The notes beneath the pieces are model-generated. The model ran no database searches, had not been told where the DNA came from, and worked only from the letters and a program-made list of their open reading frames with translations. From contig CP154956.1 in the NCBI GenBank assembly GCA_039621445.1, forward strand, positions 60,273,178-60,337,177: a stretch of 64,000 nucleotides of DNA. The letters run 5' to 3'. This DNA is from Euglena gracilis (lineage: Eukaryota; Euglenida; Euglenophyceae; Euglenales). The position numbers and the translations under genes are program-made. This document shows, in pieces, positions 1 to 11,084 of the stretch (position 1 is the first letter of the stretch; every line of letters starts with the position of its first letter).

Positions 1-295
1 CGCACAGTTCCAGTCACCCCTACCCCCAACCTCAGGCTCCCCTGTTTTTATTTATTTCTTCATTTATTTACGCGATAACCACCCGCAAGTCCCCCCCCAA
101 TTTTTCAGAGCCTTGCACCATTCAGGCACTGTGCCCATTAACACCCCCCCCCCCTCAAAACAGCATCACCTCAGCCCCGAACCCACACAACCTCCCCCCC
201 CCCCCGTGCACCTGCTGCGAAAATCCAGGGACGGGCCCCTCACAGCACGCGGACCCCCCCCCCGACAGACACCTCCCCACCCTGTGTGGGTGCCT

Positions 296-361
296 GGCCC
301 ACGCCGGGAGGCAGCGCCAGAATCTGCTCCACCGTCCTGGCCCGCCCCCAACCCCAGCTTA
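296..361 (+). repeat. Dispersed GC-rich repeat, copy 1 of 4
   Basis: Contains a diverged form of cggcagcgccgg followed by tgctccaccgtcctggcc and ccccaaccccagctt. Related copies lie near 1,003, 11,012 and 11,988. Confidence 0.6.
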
Positions 362-1002
362 CGTACGGGCTACGGACCAATGAGCTCAGGTCCGGTCGCC
401 TGAGCCTGCGGCGGCCCGTTCCCCCCCCCCCAGAACCGATCGCGCGCGCCACCCCCAATCACCCAGACACGGCACGTCCGCACCTTGTGCGCTACCCCCC
501 CCCCCCCACTACTACTATTACTACCGTCCGGAGGCCCCACCGGACGGCACCCGTGCTCATGCAGTAGCCACTTGGCCACCCTCAGTTGCCCCTGCATTCA
601 GAGACCAGCCCCAACCCGTTACCTGAAATTTTTTTTTGCAATGTGTATTTCTTTACGCGATAACCACCCGCAAGTCTTCCCTTGAGAGTGCCGGGCCACA
701 CCCCTGGCATCATCATACAGTGCCACCAACTGGGTTGACCGGGGCGACACCAGCCCTCTGAGACAAACCCCCACCTCCTGAACCAGGCTGCCCCCCACCC
801 CATTTTTCACGGCCTTGCACCGCCCAGGCACTGTGCCCATTAACGTCCCCCACCCCCCCTCAAATCAGCATCACCCCAGCCCCGAACCCACACGATCCCC
901 CCCCCTGCACACTTGCTGCAGAAACCCAAGAACGGGCCCCTCACAGCACGCAGACCCCCTCCCCCCGACAGACACCCCCCCCCCACCCTGTGTGGGTGCT
1001 CG

Positions 1003-1066
1003 GCTCATGCCGGGCGGCAGCGCCGGCATTTGCTCTACCGTCCTGGCCCGGCCCCAACCCCAGCTT
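1003..1066 (+). repeat. Dispersed GC-rich repeat, copy 2 of 4
   Basis: Same family as the copy near 296, with gctcatgccgggcggcagcg at its start and gtcctggcccggccccaacc further on. Confidence 0.65.
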
Positions 1067-1611
1067 CTGTACGGGCCACGGACCAGTGAGCGTGGGCCCG
1101 GTCGCCTAAGCCCGCGGCAGCCTCCCCGGAGCCGACCGCCCCCCCCCCCTGAATACGCATCACATCATATTACCCCCAGACCCTGTGCGCGCTCTGCCTG
1201 CCCCGCACCGTAGGGAACCCCCATGGGGGGCGACATTTATTCCCCCCCCATCCGAACTGGATTACAGCCTCACCACGACCTCCACAACAAACCTCAGGCA
1301 CCCCACCACTCCTCGCCCGACCCAGAATGTCGTAGGGCCCGATTTCATGCCCCACAATAGAATGGCAACCCCCGGGCACCCGACAGCTTCAAACCCATCA
1401 CAAGGCTTCTCAGGCCCGACCAGACAAACTCTTAGTCACTGGGCGACCCTAGAGGCGACTGAGTGCTAGATCAGAGCGACCGACAATTGGCCACCCGGAC
1501 CGGGCCGAAAATTGGTCACCCGGACCGCGCCACAGTTTAGGTGGGGGGGGGTGCCCCCCACCCCCCCCCCCTCCTGGCCCGCAGGGGGTCCGGACCCCCC
1601 CCACCTGCCAG

Positions 1612-3888
1612 GGTACGCCATCCATCCATCATATCATCCCGGCCTCTGCCCCCCCAGCGGGCACGCCCTCATCCATCCATCATATCATCCCGGCCCCTGC
1701 CCCCCAGCGGGCACGCCCTCATCCCTCATATACCATCCCGGCCTCTGCCCCCCCAGCGGGCACGCCCTCATCCATCCATCATACCATCCCGGCCCCTGCC
1801 CCCCAGCGGGCACGCCCTCATCCATCCGTCATATCATCCCGGCCCCTGCCCCCAGCGGGCACGCCCTCATCCATCCATCATACCATCCCGGCCCCTGCCC
1901 CCCAGCGGGCACGCCCTCATCCATCCATCATACCATCCCGGCCCCTGCCCCCCAGCGGGCACGCCCTCATCCATCCATCATACCATCCCGGCCCCTGCCC
2001 CCCAGCGGGCACGCCCTCATCCCTCATATACCATCCCGGCCTCTGCCCCCCCAGCGGGCACGCCCTCATCCATCCATCATACCATCCCGGCCCCTGCCCC
2101 CCAGCGGGCACGCCCTCATCCATCCATCATACCATCCCGGCCCCTGCCCCCAGCGGGCACGCCCTCATCCATCCATCATACCATCCCGGCCTCTGCCCCC
2201 CAGCGGGCACGCCCTCATCCCTCATATACCATCCCGGCCTCTGCCCCCCCAGCGGGCACGCCCTCATCCATCCGTCATATCATCCCGGCCCCTGCCCCCC
2301 AGCGGGCACGCCCTCATCCATCCATCATATCATCCCGGCCCCTGCCCCCACCGGGCACGCCCTCATCCATCCATCATATCATCCCGGCCCCTGCCCCCCA
2401 GCGGGCACGCCCTCATCCATCCATCATATCATCCCGGCCCCTGCCCCCCAGCGGGCACGCCCTCATCCATCCGTCATATCATCCCGGCCCCTGCCCCCAG
2501 CGGGCACGCCCTCATCCATCCATCATACCATCCCGGCCCCTGCCCCCCAGCGGGCACGCCCTCATCCATCCATCATATCATCCCGGCCCCTGCCCCCCAG
2601 CGGGCACGCCCTCATCCATCCATCATACCATCCCGGCCCCTGCCCCCCAGCGGGCACGCCCTCATCCATCCATCATACCATCCCGGCCCCTGCCCCCCAG
2701 CGGGCACGCCCTCATCCATCCATCATACCATCCCGGCCCCTGCCCCCCAGCGGGCACGCCCTCATCCATCCATCATACCATCCCGGCCCCTGCCCCCCAG
2801 CGGGCACGCCCTCATCCAGCCATCATATCATCCCGGCCCCTGCCCCCCAGCGGGCACGCCCTCATCCATCCATCATACCATCCCGGCCCCTGCCCCCCAG
2901 CGGGCACGCCCTCATCCATCCATCATATCATCCCGGCCCCTGCCCCCCAGCGGGCACGCCCTCATCCATCCATCATACCATCCCGGCCCCTGCCCCCCAG
3001 CGGGCACGCCCTCATCCATCCATCATACCATCCCGGCCCCTGCCCCCCAGCGGGCACGCCCTCATCCATCCATCATACCATCCCGGCCCCTGCCCCCCAG
3101 CGGGCACGCCCTCATCCATCCATCATACCATCCCGGCCCCTGCCCCCCAGCGGGCACGCCCTCATCCATCCATCATACCATCCCGGCCCCTGCCCCCCAG
3201 CGGGCACGCCCTCATCCATCCATCATATCATCCCGGCCCCTGCCCCCCAGCGGGCACGCCCTCATCCATCCATCATACCATCCCGGCCCCTGCCCCCCAG
3301 CGGGCACGCCCTCATCCATCCATCATACCATCCCGGCCCCTGCCCCCCAGCGGGCACGCCCTCATCCATCCATCATACCATCCCGGCCCCTGCCCCCCAG
3401 CGGGCACGCCCTCATCCATCCATCATACCATCCCGGCCTCTGCCCCCCAGTGGGCACGCCCTCATCCCTCATATACCATCCCGGCCTCTGCCCCCCCAGC
3501 GGGCACGCCCTCATCCATCCGTCATATCATCCCGGCCCCTGCCCCCCAGCGGGCACGCCCTCATCCATCCGTCATATCATCCCGGCCCCTGCCCCCAGCG
3601 GGCACGCCCTCATCCATCCATCATATCATCCCGGCCCCTGCCCCCCAGCGGGCACGCCCTCATCCATCCATCATATCATCCCGGCCCCTGCCCCCCAGCG
3701 GGCACGCCCTCATCCATCCGTCATATCATCCCGGCCCCTGCCCCCAGCGGGCACGCCCTCATCCATCCATCAGACCATCCCGGCCCCTGCCCCCCAGCGG
3801 GCACGCCCTCATCCATCCATCATATCATCCCGGCCCCTGCCCCCCAGCGGGCACGCCCTCATCCAGCCATCATATCATCCCGGCCCTT
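1612..3888. repeat. 50-bp minisatellite, array 1 (~45 copies)
   Basis: Tandem units of 49-51 bp, most exactly 50, each containing ccatcataccatcccggccc and cccagcgggcacgccctcat. Variant positions (atacc/atatc, catcc/cagcc, 5 or 6 Cs) are shared between neighbouring units, as expected for amplification by unequal exchange or slippage. Because 50 is not a multiple of 3, any forward frame cycles through all three phases, so an 871-codon and an 811-codon ORF both run through it. They encode only a 50-residue His/Pro/Ser repeat. I treat these as non-coding consequences of the repeat. Confidence 0.97.
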
Positions 3889-3890
3889 GG

Positions 3891-3937
3891 GGCACCCTGG
3901 GAAAGGTTGGTCCCCCTCCCAACCTTCCCCAGGGCAC
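3891..3937. other. Imperfect inverted repeat at the end of array 1
   Basis: Arms ggcaccctgggaaaggttgg and cccaaccttccccagggcac pair almost completely around a short C-rich loop. The remainder to 4,100 is unremarkable. Confidence 0.5.
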
Positions 3938-4100
3938 TCCTGGGATGAGGGGGCCAGTGGGGGGCTGCCAGGGTGAGTCCCAGGGCCTGTGGGTAGGCCC
4001 CCTTGTAGCGGTTCTCCCACCTGGGCCCTGGGCCTGGGCCACTGGCCAGCACAAACTCAAAGCCCACTTTGCAAGGAGGGGGCTCAGATTGAACACACAA

Positions 4101-4955
4101 TCATTGCAAAGAGACTTCACCACTTGAATCACTGAAATTTGGGCTGTCCCCTGTGCCGACCTGGAGCCTAAGGTGCACTTGTGGGGAGGACCCTCCTTTC
4201 ATCTTTTGCCTCCTCATTCTCCTTTTTGCTGAACTTGAAATTGGATTGGGAACTTTTGCCAATTTGAAACATTGACTTATCCTTCCACAGACAAATGCCA
4301 CTTGTACTGGCCATTTTGTGGGGGGGACTGTGAACCCTGCCCCAACCAACTCAAACAACGGCGTGGCACAAGGATACTCCAGCATTCTGACAACAATGTC
4401 TTGAAGATCTTCCCACCAGGGGGCAGTAACCCACTTTGGTACAACCAACACCGCATGACCATGATCCTTCTTCAGCTTGTGGATGGCATTTGCAATGAGG
4501 CTGAAGGGGGGATTTGCCCACAACAATCCAACAATGGAATGTGTCCACTTCACTGTGAAAGAATCTTCCACAAATTGTGACCCAGGTCCCCACCAGCATT
4601 TGAATCTCTTGCTTTCTTCCAAACTGAATGCAGCAATGTTGGGGGTCTTCAATCCCAATCTGTCAATGATTTCAACAACATACTGAAATTTTACTGCATA
4701 CAGCTCAGATTTCCAGCCCAGTTTTCTGCAGCATTGATCTTCCCAGATTTCTTCATCATTGACAATCCCTGAACTGACACTTTCTGAAATGTCCATTTCT
4801 TCTGGCCAAACTGGCTGACTTTTGGCCTCCAGGCCTTGAGCAACAATTGAACTCTTTGTGTTTTCTGAGTGTCTCCTTGTAGCCACTGGGGGGTCAAACT
4901 TGAAAACTTTTCTTTTCCAGTGGCACTCACTTTCCTTCAGCATAGCACAAACCAA
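4101..4955 (-). CDS. Methyltransferase-like (NPPF) domain ORF of a DIRS/Ty3-type retroelement, partial
   Basis: A 284-codon minus ORF, unusually long and of balanced composition for this region. Around residue 150 it has LWANPPFSLIANAIHKLKKD, then HAVLVVPKW and TAPWW. This is the (N/D)PP(F/W/Y) motif and following strand of the N6-adenine-methyltransferase-like domain that DIRS-type and some Ty3-type retroelements carry after RNase H. The 24.4-kb element has a related ANPPW block. N-terminal to it, LYAVKFQYVVEIIDRLGL may be a spacer. The C-terminus is Lys/Arg-rich. No RNase H or recombinase is attached, so this is a fragment or a separate expressed ORF. A possible splice acceptor (ctgtttttgcag, minus) lies near 5,022. 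Enzyme activity is not implied: in such elements the domain is often taken as degenerate. Confidence 0.6.
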   Translation of the reverse strand: MVCAMLKESECHWKRKVFKFDPPVATRRHSENTKSSIVAQGLEAKSQPVWPEEMDISESVSSGIVNDEEIWEDQCCRKLGWKSELYAVKFQYVVEIIDRLGLKTPNIAAFSLEESKRFKCWWGPGSQFVEDSFTVKWTHSIVGLLWANPPFSLIANAIHKLKKDHGHAVLVVPKWVTAPWWEDLQDIVVRMLEYPCATPLFELVGAGFTVPPTKWPVQVAFVCGRISQCFKLAKVPNPISSSAKRRMRRQKMKGGSSPQVHLRLQVGTGDSPNFSDSSGEVSLQ

Positions 4956-5255
4956 GACTTGAAATCTTCATCTGGCGCTCAGGCCTTCCAGGAGTCAAAG
5001 AGTTCAGGACAGTTGCAGCTGCAAAAACAGAAATTTTGTAATTAGGATAGGCGCCTCCTAATTCAATTTTGGGTTTTTTAATTTTAAACCTGGCGCCGCC
5101 CACACTCAGAGTCCCACGCAAACTTGTACACTGTTTGCCAGCCAGCTTGCCTGTGAAAAATGTAATTCCCCAAAATCTCTGTGTGGCACTTCCTAATCTC
5201 TGCTTGCATCTCTTACAAAAATAAATCTCAAATCTGGCCCGCGCTCACACCCGTG

Positions 5256-6012
5256 TCGATCCCTACGTGTGTGACATCATTATTGGGTCCACGGGGGAAA
5301 CAGAGCAGGAGGTCCTCCATAATCATGCCAAAATATGAAGCGGGTTGTGCAACGCCTCAAGGAAAACAATATCGTGGGTAGCCCCCCAAAATGCCACTTC
5401 TTCATGCGGGAGGTTGAGTTTTGTGGGCATTTTTTGCGGGAGGGTCGACGGATCCCTTCCCCGGGAAAACTTTTACCGGTCCAAGGGTGGGAGCTTCCAA
5501 AGGTGGTGACCGAACTCCTTGCCTTTTTGGGGTAGACAAACCATTATTCGGAGTATGTTCACCACTATGCTGAATTCGCTGCCCCCCTCGTGGCCAAATT
5601 CAGATTGAATAGGCATGAAGGGAGGAAGGGATCTCAAAACAAAAGTTGGAGTGGACCGAGGATGAAATCTTGGCTTTTCATCGGTTGAAGTAATAATTGA
5701 GGGCGGAACTTGAACTTTTCCAAATCAACCCGGATGGTCCATTCGTTTTGAGGTGTGAAGCAAGTGATTTTGCCACTGGAGCCGTTTTGGAACAACTTCA
5801 CCCCGAGAAACAGGAAAAATCTTCGGGTATTGAGGTCGGCAAAAGTTGACTCGTGCCCGTGGGTTTCTTTTCACGGAAGTTGACCAAGAGCCAATTGAAT
5901 TGGGTTCACCGTGAAAAGGAAACATATGCCATTGTTGCAGCCCTAAGAAAATGGGCGAGCTACATCGCTTCCAACAGTGATCATCACGACCGATCACAAG
6001 GCGTTGGAGGGT
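5256..6012 (+). pseudogene. Ty3/gypsy reverse transcriptase-RNase H remnant
   Basis: In three broken frames it reads RT from the catalytic region (PYVCDIIIGSTGE), the segment VEFCGHFLREGRRIPSPGK ending in ELLAFLG that joins RT to the connection domain, then RNase H with [43 protein letters not shown] and [11 protein letters not shown] stop near 5,334, a stop near 5,848 and frameshifts destroy it. The YxDD motif reads YVCD, so the first catalytic Asp is lost. The RT start, protease, integrase and LTRs are absent. The end of RNase H runs directly into the second minisatellite array. Confidence 0.85.
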
Positions 6013-7296
6013 TGCCCCCCAGCGGGCACGCCCTCATCCATCCATCATACCATCCCGGCCCCTGCCCCCCAGCGGGCACGCCCTCATCCATCCATCATAC
6101 CATCCCGGCCCCTGCCCCCCAGCGGGCACGCCCTCATCCATCCATCATACCATCCCGGCCCCTGCCCCCCAGCGGGCACGCCCTCATCCATCCATCATAC
6201 CATCCCGGCCCCTGCCCCCCAGCGGGCACGCCCTCATCCAGCCATCATATCATCCCGGCCCCTGCCCCCCAGCGGGCACGCCCTCATCCATCCATCATAC
6301 CATCCCGGCCCCTGCCCCCCAGCGGGCACGCCCTCATCCAGCCATCATATCATCCCGGCCCCTGCCCCCCCAGCGGGCACGCCCTCATCCATCCATCATA
6401 CCATCCCGGCCCCTGCCCCCCAGCGGGCACGCCCTCATCCAGCCATCATACCATCCCGGCCCCTGCCCCCCAGCGGGCACGCCCTCATCCATCCATCATA
6501 CCATCCCGGCCCCTGCCCCCCAGCGGGCACGCCCTCATCCATCCATCATACCATCCCGGCCCCTGCCCCCCAGCGGGCACGCCCTCATCCAGCCATCATA
6601 CCATCCCGGCCCCTGCCCCCCAGCGGGCACGCCCTCATCCATCCATCATACCATCCCGGCCCCTGCCCCCCAGCGGGCACGCCCTCATCCATCCATCATA
6701 CCATCCCGGCCCCTGCCCCCCAGCGGGCACGCCCTCATCCAGCCATCATATCATCCCGGCCCCTGCCCCCCCAGCGGGCACGCCCTCATCCATCCATCAT
6801 ACCATCCCGGCCCCTGCCCCCCAGCGGGCACGCCCTCATCCATCCATCATACCATCCCGGCCCCTGCCCCCCAGCGGGCACGCCCTCATCCATCCATCAT
6901 ACCATCCCGGCCCCTGCCCCCCAGCGGGCACGCCCTCATCCATCCATCATACCATCCCGGCCCCTGCCCCCCAGCGGGCACGCCCTCATCCATCCATCAT
7001 ATCATCCCGGCCCCTGCCCCCCAGCGGGCACGCCCTCATCCATCCATCATACCATCCCGGCCCCTGCCCCCCAGCGGGCACGCCCTCATCCAGCCATCAT
7101 ACCATCCCGGCCCCTGCCCCCCAGCGGGCACGCCCTCATCCATCCATCATACCATCCCGGCCCCTGCCCCCCAGCGGCCCCGCCCTCATCCATCCATCAT
7201 ACCATCCCGGCCCCTGCCCCCCAGCGGGCACGCCCTCATCCAGCCATCATACCATCCCGGCCCCTGCCCCCAGCGGGCACGCCCTCATCCCCCCAT
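6013..7296. repeat. 50-bp minisatellite, array 2 (~26 copies)
   Basis: Same 50-bp unit as the array at 1,612, separated from it by about 2.1 kb of unrelated sequence. It begins immediately after the RNase H residues KALEG of the Ty3 remnant, which does not resume on the far side. The catcc/cagcc unit variants alternate here more often than in array 1. Confidence 0.97.
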
Positions 7297-7379
7297 CACA
7301 TCAGATAGCATCATTTTCAGGCATCTCCCCCAGTTGGAGTTGCCACACATACACTTATTTGCACACCGCATTCCGTCTA

Positions 7380-7612
7380 ATGCATATTTTTTTAGATTCA
7401 TTCATTCATTCATTATTTATTTATTTATGTATTTATTTATATATTTATTCTTTTTATTTATTTATGCATGCATTCGTTTTGTTTATGCATTCATTTATTT
7501 ATTTGCTTATTTAGTTGTTTATTTATTTGTTTTTGCATGTATGTATTTATTTAAGCATGTATTTGCTTTATTTTCTTCTGCATACAAATATTCATTCACT
7601 CATTCATTCATC
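7380..7612. repeat. Degenerate (ATTT)n / (ATTC)n tract
   Basis: About 230 bp of imperfect attt and attc tetranucleotides ending in a C run and cag. Reading frames across it give only Phe/Ile/Tyr-rich strings. Confidence 0.85.
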
Positions 7613-7617
7613 TTTCA

Positions 7618-8335
7618 TCTCCCCCCCCCAGGCTGCCAGAAATTAAGTTTGTGGACTGCTGTGTCACGTTTTATGACCCCCTCCACATGGGCAACTATCT
7701 TTTCAGATGACCCTCCCCAGCCCACATCACTCCAATCAATCAACCCTCAGCTTTTTGGCTGCTTTTCCAAACACGCAACCACACCCAGGCCTATCACATA
7801 TCATAAGGGGTGAAAATGCACCAACCCCTGTAACGCCATTACCCCCGAGATGTCTCTCAGAAACCAGCGACCCCCCCCCCCGGGCCCTAAACCCGTTAAC
7901 ATGCCCCCTCTTGGCTGTGCTGCGCTGTGCTGCTTTCCATCGGTCCACCGCGGCCGTCGACCTGGCCTCTTCCCCTCGGTCCACCGCGGCCGTCGACCTG
8001 GCCTTGTTCCCTCGGTCCACCGCGGCCGTCGACCTGGCCTTGTTCCCTCGGTCCACCGCGGCCGTCGACCTGGCCTTGTTCCCTCGGTCCACCGCGGCCG
8101 TCGACCTGGCCTTGTTCCCTCGGTCCACCGCGGCCGTCGACCTGGCCTTGTTCCCTCGGTCCACCGCGGCCGTCGACCTGGCCTTGTTCCCTCGGTCCAC
8201 CGCGGCCGTCGACCTGGCCTTGTTCCCTCGGTCCACCGCGGCCGTCGACCTGGCCTTGTTCCCTCGGTCCACCGCGGCCGTCGACCTGGCTTTGTTCCCC
8301 TGGTCCGCTGCGGCCATCGACCTCTCAATGTTCTC
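7618..8335 (+). repeat. Macro-repeat module, copy 1
   Basis: The order C-run, caggctgccagaa, a block containing tatgaccccc, gcttttccaaacacgcaacc and cacccaggcc, then the 36-bp minisatellite, reappears in diverged form at 12,690-13,080. The offset is about 5.07 kb, pointing to an old large tandem duplication. No coding potential is recognised. Confidence 0.55.
7939..8335. repeat. 36-bp GC-rich minisatellite (~11 copies)
   Basis: Unit contains tcggtccaccgcggccgtcg followed by acctggccttgttccc. Each unit holds CCGCGG and GTCGAC. The first unit and the last (ctggtccgctgcggccatcg) are diverged and the central ones near-identical. Since 36 is a multiple of 3, every frame not meeting a stop stays open on both strands, which explains six overlapping ORFs of 220-290 codons. 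None is credible as a gene. Confidence 0.95.
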
Positions 8336-9095
8336 ACTCTGCCGGTCACCATGGGCCTGCTGCTGCCAGCCCCACCGCCGCCCCTCCCAGTCACCCCCCT
8401 CGCCAAGCATGGTCCTCCCCCTCCGCCACCTCCGTCCGGCACCACAGGAACCCTGCCCGGTTCTGCCTCCACCCACTACCCACCCCACACACCCACAGAC
8501 ACCCTCCTCCTTTTGGTATTTGGGAACCTCCTCCCCCGCTTTGTCTCAATTTTGTTCAGGCTGCTAAAGTGCAACCACCTATCTGCCACCGCCCTCTAAA
8601 CACTATCTTAATTTTCGCCCACAAATTTCACCGGAATTTCTTTTGCAGCTCATTTCAGTCATATCACACTGACTCACCAGTCGGCAGCTCAAGTCCTCTT
8701 CGCAGCGAACCCCCAAATTTCTGAGGATAACCCCACTGTGGTAGAATCACAAATAAAGGCTGGGGAAGCAAATTTCCATCAACATCTCCTGCACCAGCCC
8801 ACCCCCCATTTGCATGGCACTCGGCCCATTTCCCCCTCCAGATCGTAGTGATACACAACTCTCTCCGGCTTGTTGAATTTTTGCTGATTTCCCTCATGAC
8901 CCGACATCAGCATGCAATAGTTTTTCTTTTTTGCATGCACCATCCAATTCGTGGTTGCTTCTGCCGCCTCATGCAATTTTGAACCCTCCCCCATCTGGAA
9001 AACTCACCCCCCCCCCCGTGGCTTTCTGCACACCAACTGCCTGGACCTCCCCAACTTTCCGGATTACCACAAGCCACAGAATTTTCCCAATAGCC
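8336..9095. other. C-rich spacer, nothing recognised
   Basis: Pyrimidine-rich sequence with short C runs. No ORF with family similarity, no RNA gene and no clear repeat seen. Confidence 0.5.
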
Positions 9096-9975
9096 CAACC
9101 CCCATGGTGTTCTATTTTCCATAAACCTGACAACCCGTTGGTGTTCTACCCCCTGAACTACGGATAACACCCTCGCCCTGATGGTGTCCTATCCACCGAG
9201 CTTCCGGACCACTCCGATACTCCAGGCCTCCCCATGCTCCATCGCCCAGCCACCTTGTGGAGTCCAACTCGTCAAAATGCCGGATGACCCCAGCCAACCC
9301 ATTACTCTTCCTACTGAACTTCTGGCAAACCCAAACCCCAGTGGTCTTCGACACATATCACTTCCAGAAATCCAATGTACCAAATTTCCGCATAACCAGA
9401 ACCCCCCATGGTGTTTCTCCCGACCCATTACCAGTATTTTACCATATGAATTTCCAGACAATCCTATCATTATGGTGCACTATGCACCAACCTGGACCTC
9501 CCCACCCCACGTGGTGTACTGGTGTACTGTACCGGACCATCCCAACCTTCACATGGTGTCCCACCCACCATCTCTCTGCATGCCACCACCACCCCGTGGT
9601 GTTTTACCCTGTAAATTTCCGGGTGACCACAAGCTATCAAATTTCACGGTATTTCAGCCCCCCCATGGGGTACCACCTTTCCACCTCCCGAGTAAACATA
9701 CCTACCGAGCTTTCGCCCCCAAGCACCTCGTGCCCTCCGAGGTTCTGGACCACCCCAAATACTCCATGCTATCCAACCCTTTTATTTCCAGGCCTTCCTC
9801 AACCTCCCTGTGATGTTTCTTCCCAGCGAATCTCGAAACAACCCCAACGGCCCTGTGGTGTCCAACCCACCGAACTGCCGGATAACCCCACACCAGCCAT
9901 GGTGTTCAACTCACCTAACATCTGTAAAATTTACCCCCCCCCATGATGTGGTGCATGCTGACTACCCAGCCACCC
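9096..9975. repeat. Eroded ~43-bp tandem repeat
   Basis: A phrase of the form atggtgttctacccaccgaa then cttccggataaccccaa recurs with heavy divergence, e.g. near 9,104, 9,138, 9,181, 9,245, 9,405, 9,555, 9,594, 9,855 and 9,899. Spacing is irregular but often 40-46 bp. It looks like an old minisatellite no longer being homogenised. Confidence 0.6.
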
Positions 9976-10020
9976 CCCCACCACACACCATACCACCAGG
10001 CCACCAGCCAGACCGTAAAG

Positions 10021-10368
10021 ATGCACCATCACCAGGCAATGCGTGGCTGTGCGGCTCATGGCCGGCCCGGCCCGGCCGCCGCGGTGGAGGCGCTGCAGAC
10101 CACAGTGGGCACGCTGCGGTCCGCGGCCTCCGAACCCGGCGCTGAGGGGCCCCTCACGCTGCGCCTCAACGCCACCGCCGCGGAGGCGGAGCCTCCCGGC
10201 CCCGACGCGGCCCTCGCCCTGGGGGACTACCTGGATGCCGCACTGGCCAGGCTGGGGGGCACCGCCGACCGGGCGGTGCAGGCCGTCGTGGAGCTGAACC
10301 ACAGCGAGGACGCCCCGGACGGCCTGCCGTCAGAGGCTTCCCCAGCGACCCTGGATGACCCTGGATGA
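10021..10368 (+). CDS. Coding-like Ala/Leu-rich exon, family unknown
   Basis: This frame encodes about 115 residues with ordinary protein character inside otherwise C-rich junk: AAAVEALQTTVGTLRSAASE, then LGDYLDAALARLGGTADRAV and QAVVELNHSEDA. It suggests amphipathic helices, with GC-rich third positions. Two ATGs (10,021 and 10,039) could start it, or it could be an internal exon behind the caccag at 10,036. It ends at a TGA just after a repeated ccctggatga. I do not recognise the family; it may be a host-gene fragment or chance. Confidence 0.35.
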   Translation: MHHHQAMRGCAAHGRPGPAAAVEALQTTVGTLRSAASEPGAEGPLTLRLNATAAEAEPPGPDAALALGDYLDAALARLGGTADRAVQAVVELNHSEDAPDGLPSEASPATLDDPG

Positions 10369-10893
10369 ATTTTTGTGTGCGTGCGGAGAATTGCTTGGAG
10401 TTCTGAGATTTTGGCCCAACATTTTGGCCAACGTTTTTGGCAACAGGAGAATACCTCCCCCCGAACAACTCCTTGTCCAATTGTTTGGTTTATGTCCCCA
10501 ATTGTTGTGATGCTTTTTCAAGAGACACACAGAACACATAAGATTGCCCTTGTGACTGACTGATTCACACCCGAAATTAATACCCCCCTTGACTCCGATT
10601 GTCCATTCTGACTTGTTGGTTTCACCCCCCAAGAAAGATCTTTTCTTTTTCACCACGCACCGGGACAACTCCCTGCCTACCCTTCATTACCCCACAGAGC
10701 GCAAACACTCGCACCCTCAAAACCCCTCACGTGAGTCACCAGGCATACCACTGAAAGTTCATCACACCAAACATGTGATTATGTGTGCATGCCCCCCCCC
10801 CCCGAGGAAATCACCAAGTCAACCCCCATTAACGGCCCGCACCCCCAACTACTGGATTTTTGAGGCGAGCATTTCCTAGAGCCCCACGCGACA

Positions 10894-10894
<1 letters not shown>

Positions 10895-10938
<44 letters not shown>
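10895..10938. repeat. (CA)n microsatellite
   Basis: About 20 nearly uninterrupted CA dinucleotides. Confidence 0.97.
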
Positions 10939-10940
<2 letters not shown>

Positions 10941-11011
10941 TGACTCTCCCTTTTTTGATGTGCCATCCCGTGCCCCCCCCCACTCAAGTTTCAATTCTGT
11001 GGGGTGTTTTT

Positions 11012-11084
11012 GGCTCATGCCAGTCGGCGGCGCCAATGCATGCTCCAATGCCCTGGCCCGGCCCCACGACGGACCATGGACAAA
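11012..11084 (+). repeat. Dispersed GC-rich repeat, copy 3 of 4
   Basis: ggctcatgccagtcggcggc followed by tgctccaatgccctggcccg and cggaccatgg. Same family as 296, 1,003 and 11,988. Confidence 0.6.

Larger units (their letters stand above)
1..1510. repeat. C-rich diverged duplication (two copies of a ~0.6-0.7 kb unit)
   Basis: Long C runs and two diverged direct copies of one unit. The phrase cgcgataaccacccgcaagtc occurs near 73 and 657, the phrase around ccttgcacc.ttcaggcactgtgcccatt near 111 and 812, and a GC-rich block near 300 and 1,005. Several ORFs of 60-130 codons exist only because C-rich DNA lacks stops. They are compositionally biased (Pro/His/Arg), agree on no frame and match no family, so I call no gene here. 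Confidence 0.6.

Noticed and set aside
1512-4127. 871- and 811-codon plus ORFs as Pro/His-rich repeat proteins
   Set aside because: They are forced open by the 50-bp minisatellite in every forward phase; no unique domain, and flanks are non-coding.
1612-7296. CRISPR array
   Set aside because: Units are contiguous with no unique spacers, and the genome is eukaryotic.
7736-8724. Six overlapping ORFs of 220-290 codons around 8 kb
   Set aside because: Product of a 36-bp repeat without stops; no frame is favoured.
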